Positions 58,865 through 63,862 of a DNA stretch of 63,862 nucleotides are shown piece after piece. Source of the stretch: Gammaproteobacteria bacterium (GTDB taxonomy: Bacteria; Pseudomonadota; Gammaproteobacteria; HK1). Location of the stretch: positions 1 through 63,862 of the forward strand of contig JAACFO010000013.1 of the NCBI GenBank assembly GCA_009937425.1, given 5' to 3'. The first letter of the stretch is position 1; every line of letters starts with the position of its first letter. Made by a program: the position numbers and the translations under genes. The notes beneath the pieces are model-generated. The model was given only the letters and a program-made list of their open reading frames with translations. It made no database searches and had not been told where the DNA came from.

Positions 58865-59761
58865 TCAGTTCGTAATCTCGGTGATGGCGCCGAGACCAAT
58901 CACCCTGTCGTCCCGCACCAGGAGAATTCTCGATCCCTGCATGGCGCTTACGGGTGTCTTCAGGGACAGAGACATTTCTCGATAGTCGCCAGGGTTGTAC
59001 TGACTGAGTGAACTCAACGTTGCCATGGATTGCGTGCCTTCACTCCACACGGTGATTGTGTCTTTTGGCGCCAGGCTGATGGCGTTTCCATTGGCTTCCA
59101 GTTCCGTCAACAAATAAACCGCACCCCAGAACTCACTTACCGGCCCCATGTCTGGTGCTCGAACGCGCCGGGGCGAAAATTTCGCCAGCGCGCGCAGTGC
59201 CTCGCGACTACCGAACTGCGAGACCCCTGCCACGGTTTCCGGCGTCTCGGCATCGAAGTAAACGCCCGCGGCGTTGCCGTCGAGATCGTAGGCGGACAGC
59301 AACTCACGGATTTCCTGGACCTCGATGGCCAGCAACTCGGATGCTTCCTCGGGTGCGCTCACGTAAAGCTCCGCCACGTTGGTCAACAACATGGCCAGCA
59401 CCGGGACCCGCGCCTGGCGCGCGATGAGGATGTGCTCTCGAATGGCCGGCGTCGGTCCGACGGTCGAATTGACGACGATGAGGGCGATATCGGTGCTCTG
59501 GAGCATATCCGCCATCGCCGTGACGTCATCGCCGGGGGTAAGGCTGCGCAACGTCACACCCGCGCTCTCAACGGCTAGTTCGTATACCCCGTCGCGCCGC
59601 CGAATTTGCGAACGCTCCCGCGCCGCCACTTCGTCCATGACGACACGCCGGTAGTCGTCTCCCACAAGGGCGACCGTCGGGCCTGCATGCACGGCCGGCA
59701 CGATAACCAGGCACAGCAGTGTGGCTGCCGTGAACAGCAGCGACCTTTCGAGAACCGGCAT
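58865..59761 (-). CDS. Exported EF-Tu-like protein lacking GTP-binding motifs and domain II
   Basis: A 298-residue protein with a Sec signal peptide (residues 1-26, cleavage after VHA). The mature part aligns by eye with EF-Tu. Residues 90-123 ([20 protein letters not shown] then [13 protein letters not shown]) match EF-Tu [50 protein letters not shown] (141-159) matches LLELVEMEVRELLSQYDF. Residues 210-297 match domain III ([12 protein letters not shown] against [32 protein letters not shown] against MPGDNIKMVVTLIHPIAM). The P-loop GHVDHGKT is replaced by LVGDDYRR, NKxD by TNVA, and domain II is missing, so it should not bind GTP. Function is unknown. Confidence 0.85.
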   Translation of the reverse strand: [298 protein letters not shown]

Positions 59762-59811
59762 GCCGCGTCGCCCTGACCGTGGGGAGTGGAGTCGGCATTC
59801 TACGTGAACAG

Positions 59812-59839
59812 ACCTGGCCGCCCAACGGGGCGGCCAGGT
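59812..59839. terminator. GC-rich hairpin between the OmpA-like and EF-Tu-like genes
   Basis: ACCTGGCCGCCC and GGGCGGCCAGGT form a perfect 12-bp stem at 59812-59823 and 59828-59839 with a 4-base loop. It lies 38 bp beyond the OmpA-family stop and 50 bp before the EF-Tu-like start on the same strand. There is no U-tract, so it is either a factor-dependent terminator or an mRNA-stabilising hairpin. Confidence 0.6.
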
Positions 59840-59877
59840 TCAAGTGCGTACCTGGGAAGTTCGTGAGAAAGCTCGTA

Positions 59878-60561
59878 TCAGGTAACGGGTTTCAGCTTGA
59901 TTTCCACGCGACGATTCTGAGCCCGGCCTGCACGTGTATCGTTGGGAGCGATGGGATTGGCCTCTCCCATGCCGTCTGCGATGACTCTTTCGGAGATGAC
60001 CTCGCGGGATTCGAAATAGCTGGCGACACTTTGTGCACGTTTTTCGGACAGGCGCTGATTGTACTGCCGGGATCCTTTACTGTCGGTGTGCCCGATGACG
60101 TCGACGTAGGTCTGGTCGAACTCATCGAGTACGACCGCGACGGATTCGAGAACAGGAAAGAACTCCGAATCTACGCTACTGGAGCCGCTGGCAAAGGACG
60201 CGCTCCCCGGCATGCTGAGGATGATGGTTTCCCCGATGCGGGTGACGGTCACATCCGTACCAGCAAGTTGTCTGCGCAGCTTTGCCTCCTGCTGGTCCAT
60301 ATAATCGCCGATGGAATCCGGCGCAACTGCATCGACGCCCGCACGCATCACAGCGTGCTTGCGTGGATCCGCCGTAACATCGACGTCGCTGGATGCGGCA
60401 CTCGCGCCGCTCGGCTTGTCGTCCTCGAAGATGTTCATCGAGTCCATCGTGTTTTTCATGGTCTCGCAGGCCGAAAGGCTCAGAACCATTGCTGTGATCA
60501 TGGCCAATGCACGACCCATCGAGATGACAGTGTCTGAAGTTTTTGTTGCAAAATGTGACAT
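59878..60561 (-). CDS. OmpA-family outer-membrane lipoprotein
   Basis: A 227-residue lipoprotein (hydrophobic AMITAMVLSLSAC lipobox) with a C-terminal OmpA peptidoglycan-binding domain: YVDVIGHTDSKGSRQYNQRLSEKRAQSV and a final AQNRRVEIKLKP. The diaminopimelate-binding Asp and Arg positions are preserved. The N-terminal linker contains FEDDKPSG and a region of unknown fold. The start at 60561 has GGAG seven bases upstream, favouring it over Met codons nearer the hydrophobic stretch. It would tether the outer membrane to peptidoglycan and is the gene directly upstream of the EF-Tu-like gene. Confidence 0.88.
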   Translation of the reverse strand: MSHFATKTSDTVISMGRALAMITAMVLSLSACETMKNTMDSMNIFEDDKPSGASAASSDVDVTADPRKHAVMRAGVDAVAPDSIGDYMDQQEAKLRRQLAGTDVTVTRIGETIILSMPGSASFASGSSSVDSEFFPVLESVAVVLDEFDQTYVDVIGHTDSKGSRQYNQRLSEKRAQSVASYFESREVISERVIADGMGEANPIAPNDTRAGRAQNRRVEIKLKPVT

Positions 60562-60835
60562 GGAAGTGCTCCGAATTCATTATCTATGACCCGAAAAGGC
60601 GCGGAGAACAAAGCCAGTCGACAGGCTGAGGATGCCAAACTGGCTCCGTCTCCGCGGGTGGCAACTCGGGTGGTTAGTTCGCTTATCGTCGTTGTCGTCG
60701 TGAACTTGATAGTGGTGGGAAAAGAGGAAAAATTTTCCCGATGGCCACGGCGCAATGGGGTCTCAAGGGAAAGAGATTCCGGATAAAAGGGCGGATATAA
60801 TGGCGTTTCGCCACCCCCCGGAGCAGACCGACGCA

Positions 60836-61630
60836 ATGCAGTCAGACTACGAAACCCTCGAATTAGAGCAGATCTCGGAGCATGTCCTGCAGGTCACCAT
60901 GAACCGGCCCGAGGTCGCCAACGCCCACAATACGCAGATGGGCCTCGAGCTGCGGGACCTGTGGAGCGGGCTCTACGTGGACCAGCAGGGACTTCGCTGC
61001 GTGGTCGTCACCGGCGCCGGCGACAAGGCATTCTCGGCCGGCGGCGACCTCAAGGAACGCCACGGCATGAGCGACGAACAGTGGCACAGGCAGCACCACA
61101 TTTTCGAACACGCGATCATGAGCATGACCGACTGTCCCGTGCCCGTCATCGCCGCCGTCAATGGGGCTGCCTATGGTGGTGGTTGCGAGTTCGCCATGGC
61201 TGCCGACTTCATTTATGCGGCCAGGCGCGCGCGCTTCGCCCTGACCGAGGTCACCCTGGGTATCATGCCCGGCGCCATGGGGACCCAGCACATGCCGCGC
61301 GCCGTAGGGGTTCGCCGTGCCAAGGAGATCATTCTTACGGGTGCGCCGTTTTCGGCCGAGCAAGCCCTGGAATGGGGACTGGTGAATAAGTTATGCGAGA
61401 ACGATGAGCTTCTCGAGTCGGCGCTGGCGACGGCGGATCGCATTGCCGGCAACGCCCCCATCTCGACCCGTCAGGCCAAAAAGTCCGTATCCGTAGCCAT
61501 GGAGGTGGATCTCAAGAACGGCTATGCATTCGAGATCGAGGCTTATAATCGCATGGTTGGGACCGAGGACCGGCTGGAAGGCATTCGAGCATTCAATGAG
61601 AAGCGGCGACCCGTGTTCAAGGGCCGCTAG
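60836..61630 (+). CDS. Enoyl-CoA hydratase/isomerase family protein
   Basis: A 264-residue crotonase-fold enzyme. The oxyanion hole residues are in DKAFSAGGDLKER and VNGAAYGGGCEFAMAADF; the Glu in FALTEVTLGIMPGAMG is in the second catalytic position, where hydratases have Glu. It is first of three genes spaced 11 and 7 bp apart with an HMG-CoA-lyase-like enzyme and an acyl-CoA dehydrogenase, so a methylglutaconyl-CoA hydratase role in leucine or isoprenoid breakdown is plausible. The start at 60836 is preceded by GGAG at 12 bp; ATG at 60800 is an alternative. Confidence 0.88.
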   Translation: MQSDYETLELEQISEHVLQVTMNRPEVANAHNTQMGLELRDLWSGLYVDQQGLRCVVVTGAGDKAFSAGGDLKERHGMSDEQWHRQHHIFEHAIMSMTDCPVPVIAAVNGAAYGGGCEFAMAADFIYAARRARFALTEVTLGIMPGAMGTQHMPRAVGVRRAKEIILTGAPFSAEQALEWGLVNKLCENDELLESALATADRIAGNAPISTRQAKKSVSVAMEVDLKNGYAFEIEAYNRMVGTEDRLEGIRAFNEKRRPVFKGR

Positions 61631-61641
61631 GAGAAAGCGTC

Positions 61642-62586
61642 ATGCGAACGGGAGTTGATGTGGAGGTTCGTGAGGTCGGCCTGCGCGACGGGTTGCAAAG
61701 CGTTTCTACGTTTTTCCCGTCGGCGGAGAAAATTGCCTGGATACGCGCCGAAGCCGCCTGCGGCATGCCGGAGATTGAGGTGTGCTCATTCGTACCGCCG
61801 AAGCTTATTCCCCAGTTTACAGATGCTGTCGAGATCGTGGCTGCGGCGCTCGAGATCCCGAACTTGAGCGTCTCCGCTCTCACGCCGAACCTGAAGGGGG
61901 CGCTGCGCGCCTTCGAAACCGGCGTGCATAAGCTCAACTACGTAACCTCGGTGAGCGAGAGTCACAATCAGTCGAACGTGCGCCGCTCCACCGATGAGTC
62001 AGTAGAAGATTTTCGGCGCATCGTGGAAGCCCGCGACCAGCACGCGCAAGCGGCGAACACACGCCTGGGCGTAGGTCTGTCCACCGCATGGGGTTGCTCC
62101 ATCGAAGGCGCCGTGGATCCGGATGCGACCATGCGTCTTGCCGGACGATTCGCCGAGGCCGGAGCCGACGAGCTGGCCATCTGCGACACCGTCGGTTACG
62201 CGAATCCCACCGAAGTGAAGGCGTTGCTGAGCCGTGTGGTTAAAGAGTATGGCGACGGCGTCGATATCGCCGCGCACTTTCACGACACCCGCGGCCTCGG
62301 GCTCGCCAACGTGTACGCGTCGCTGGAGGCAGAGGTGTTTCGCTACGACGCCACCCTTGGCGGACTCGGCGGCTGCCCGTACGCGCCTAACGCCACCGGC
62401 AACATCGTCATGGATGACCTGATCTTCCTTCTGGAAGGGGCGGGCCTGAGAACCGGCGTCGATCTGGACAAACTCATAGCGGTACGCGAGATCATCTCTC
62501 GCAATTTGCCCAACGAAGCTCTCCATGGAATGTACGCGCTCGCCGGCGCCCCCAAGGGCTTCCAGTCGACCTCGCAGGTTGCCTGA
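61642..62586 (+). CDS. Hydroxymethylglutaryl-CoA lyase-like enzyme
   Basis: A 314-residue TIM-barrel lyase. The start EVREVGLRDGLQSV corresponds to the HMG-CoA lyase VGPRDGLQNE motif but with Leu for Pro; GGLGGCPYAPNATGNIVMDDL holds the catalytic Cys loop (usual GGCPYAPGASGNVATED). The metal-binding AHFHDTRGLGLAN is intact. The chemistry is probably cleavage of HMG-CoA or a related hydroxyacyl-CoA to acetyl-CoA, but the altered motifs leave substrate open. It is flanked by a hydratase and an acyl-CoA dehydrogenase in one operon. Confidence 0.88.
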   Translation: MRTGVDVEVREVGLRDGLQSVSTFFPSAEKIAWIRAEAACGMPEIEVCSFVPPKLIPQFTDAVEIVAAALEIPNLSVSALTPNLKGALRAFETGVHKLNYVTSVSESHNQSNVRRSTDESVEDFRRIVEARDQHAQAANTRLGVGLSTAWGCSIEGAVDPDATMRLAGRFAEAGADELAICDTVGYANPTEVKALLSRVVKEYGDGVDIAAHFHDTRGLGLANVYASLEAEVFRYDATLGGLGGCPYAPNATGNIVMDDLIFLLEGAGLRTGVDLDKLIAVREIISRNLPNEALHGMYALAGAPKGFQSTSQVA

Positions 62587-62593
62587 CGCACTC

Positions 62594-63790
62594 ATGAGCG
62601 AGGACGCAGCACACCTGTCGGACCTAATTCGAAGCGAAGACTATCCCGAGATCCGCGAGGCAGTGGCAAAACTTTGCGCGGGCTTTCCCGGCGAGTATTG
62701 GCGCAAGCTCGAGAGTCAACCGGCGTCCGGCAGCTACCCGGATGAATTCGTCGCGGCTCTCACCGATGCGGGCTACCTGGCGGCCCTGATCCCCGAGGAA
62801 TTCGGCGGCTCGGGACTGCCGCTTCGCGCCGCCGGTGTCATCCTGGAGACGATACATGCCAGCGAGTGCAGTGGCGCTGCGTGTCATGCGCAGATGTACA
62901 CCATGGGCACGGTCTTGCGTCACGGCAGCGCGGAGCAAAAACAGGAGTTCCTGCCGAAGATCGCCTCGGGAGAACTCCGGCTGCAGGCTTTCGGCGTCAC
63001 GGAACCGGGAACCGGCTCGGACACCACGCAGCTGAAAACCCGCGCAGAGAAAACCAACGAGGGCTACGTGGTCAATGGCCAGAAAGTCTGGACCAGTCGT
63101 GCCGGTCACTCTGACCTGATGCTGCTGCTGGCACGCACCACCCCCTCGGATCAGGTATCGAAGCGCACCGAAGGCATTTCCACCTTCTTGATCGATCTTC
63201 GCGAGGCGACAAAAAACGGCTGTGAAATTCGCCCCATCGACGCCATGATCAACCACAACACCACCGAGGTGTTCTTCGATAATCTGCACATACCTGCATC
63301 CAGCCTCATCGGCGAGGAAGGCAAAGGATTCCGCTACATCCTCGACGGTATGAACGCGGAGCGCTGCCTGATCGCCGCGGAAGCCATCGGCACGGGACGC
63401 TACTTCATCCGCCGTGCAACCGAATACGCCAACGAGCGGGTCGTCTTCAATCGCAAGATCGGTGAGAACCAGGGAGTGCAGTTTCCCATCGCCAGAGCCC
63501 ACGCCCACCTGGAAGCGGCCGACCTCATGGTACGCAAGGCAACCGCACTGTTCGAAGCCGGCCAACCCTGCGGCGCGGAAGCGAATATGGCGAAATTCCT
63601 TGCAGCAGATGCCGGCTGGGAAGCGGGGGAAGCCTGCTTCGACGTCTTCGGTGGATTCGCCTTCGCCCGGGAATACGAGATCGAGCGAAAATGGCGGGAA
63701 GCGCGGTTGTTCCGTACCGCTCCGATTTCCGGGAACATGGTCCTCAACTACATCGGCCAGCATGTGCTCGGACTGCCGAGATCATATTAA
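62594..63790 (+). CDS. Acyl-CoA dehydrogenase
   Basis: A 398-residue FAD-dependent acyl-CoA dehydrogenase. FAD and substrate motifs are LQAFGVTEPGTGSDTTQLKT and VVNGQKVWTSRAGHSD; the C-terminal domain includes NRKIGENQGVQFPIARAHA and CFDVFGGFAFAREYEIERKWREARLF. The catalytic Glu is most likely the one near FGGFAFAREYEIERK. It would oxidise the acyl-CoA ahead of the hydratase and lyase encoded upstream, consistent with a branched-chain acyl-CoA pathway. The start at 62594 is 7 bp after the previous stop; the frame is open from 62525. Confidence 0.92.
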   Translation: MSEDAAHLSDLIRSEDYPEIREAVAKLCAGFPGEYWRKLESQPASGSYPDEFVAALTDAGYLAALIPEEFGGSGLPLRAAGVILETIHASECSGAACHAQMYTMGTVLRHGSAEQKQEFLPKIASGELRLQAFGVTEPGTGSDTTQLKTRAEKTNEGYVVNGQKVWTSRAGHSDLMLLLARTTPSDQVSKRTEGISTFLIDLREATKNGCEIRPIDAMINHNTTEVFFDNLHIPASSLIGEEGKGFRYILDGMNAERCLIAAEAIGTGRYFIRRATEYANERVVFNRKIGENQGVQFPIARAHAHLEAADLMVRKATALFEAGQPCGAEANMAKFLAADAGWEAGEACFDVFGGFAFAREYEIERKWREARLFRTAPISGNMVLNYIGQHVLGLPRSY

Positions 63791-63797
63791 AATCCTC

Positions 63798-63862
63798 CTC
63801 CTCTCTCCCCCCTTGGGGGAGAGAGGAGAGGAACGTACCCCCTCTCCCCCTTGGGGGAGAGG
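63798..63862. repeat. Two GC-rich hairpins (CTCTCCCCCTTGGGGGAGAG type) after the acyl-CoA dehydrogenase gene
   Basis: A first hairpin has 14-bp arms at 63798-63811 and 63815-63828 around CTT. A second has at least 10-bp arms at 63841-63850 and 63853-63862 around TT and continues past the window edge. Both have the common CTCTCCCCCTTGGGGGAGAG core. They can terminate the plus-strand operon and form an array of REP-like elements whose full size is not visible. Confidence 0.85.

Noticed and set aside
60586-60786. 66-codon plus-strand frame with a hydrophobic stretch before the hydratase gene
   Set aside because: Low-complexity GTCGTC-type DNA explains the hydrophobic run and no ribosome-binding site is visible; likely non-coding.
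62624-63763. Minus-strand open frame of 379 codons over the acyl-CoA dehydrogenase
   Set aside because: Antisense to a well-conserved acyl-CoA dehydrogenase.
1-63862. tRNA, rRNA or CRISPR array
   Set aside because: No clover-leaf with GTTCRA-type T arm, rRNA stretches or regularly spaced repeats were seen. A tRNAscan/CRISPR search would be decisive.

Overview
The window reads as a chromosomal segment of a GC-rich, free-living gammaproteobacterium, probably aerobic and possibly marine or soil (inference). The evidence is UbiX, an MltD-type lytic transglycosylase, Lol-type lipoproteins, RimK/RimB, 2OG-Fe(II) oxygenases, TRAP-TAXI and peptide-type ABC binding proteins, and an aryl-polyene pigment locus of the xanthomonadin type. 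I see no rRNA, tRNA, CRISPR array, prophage or complete insertion sequence. Genes are dense, with many 4-bp ATGA overlaps.

Layout. (1) 1-1682: 3'-truncated mltD. (2) 1937-14831: aryl-polyene locus. A long minus-strand operon (13550 to 3153) encodes ACP, membrane protein, AMP-ligase, two hot-dog dehydratases, acyltransferase, LolA-like protein, MMPL exporter, ketosynthase plus chain-length-factor-like partner, ketoreductase and glycosyltransferase. It is divergent from a chorismatase (XanB2-like) that would make the hydroxybenzoate starter. A UbiE-like methyltransferase and a small lipoprotein lie at the far end. (3) 14927-20712: a lipoprotein, a 77-bp perfect palindrome, then a minus-strand run PhyH dioxygenase - RimB - RimK - AspA/AstE-like hydrolase - JmjC oxygenase, and a glyoxalase-fold gene flanked by repeat-derived sequences. 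(4) 20803-25923: UbiX, aldehyde dehydrogenase, a FadN-type 3-hydroxyacyl-CoA dehydrogenase/hydratase, and a hemerythrin-like protein. (5) 26037-31184: peptide/opine/nickel-type ABC importer with a Tat-exported binding protein. (6) 31539-39102: UspA, Ldh2-type dehydrogenase, phosphatase, CBS protein, CoA-transferase, DUF71 ATPase, GIY-YIG protein, DUF6868, DUF190, CrcB, homocysteine methyltransferase. (7) 39340-46515: membrane-anchored TAXI protein, HlyU-like protein, methyltransferase, P-loop ATPase paired with a MetA-like transferase, M24 peptidase, patatin, NYN nuclease. (8) 46553-51250: binding protein, dimethylglycine/sarcosine-dehydrogenase-like protein and choline-kinase-like protein, suggesting methylamine/choline use. 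(9) 51644-60561: envelope-related genes. These are a coiled-coil membrane protein coupled to a VWA lipoprotein, a TauD-like oxygenase, a Ser/Thr kinase with a separately encoded membrane-anchored DUF4384-like protein, a large lipoprotein with an RcsF-like stretch, a small lipoprotein, an exported EF-Tu-like protein that has lost its GTP-binding motifs, and an OmpA-family lipoprotein. (10) 60836-63790: enoyl-CoA hydratase, HMG-CoA-lyase-like and acyl-CoA dehydrogenase operon, ending in GC-rich hairpin repeats.

Most striking are the exported EF-Tu-derived pseudo-GTPase at 58865-59761 and its kinase/lipoprotein neighbourhood, the PhyH-RimB-RimK-AspA-JmjC run, the membrane protein/VWA lipoprotein pair, and the P-loop ATPase/MetA pair. 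All family calls rest on motifs read by eye; no database search was run.
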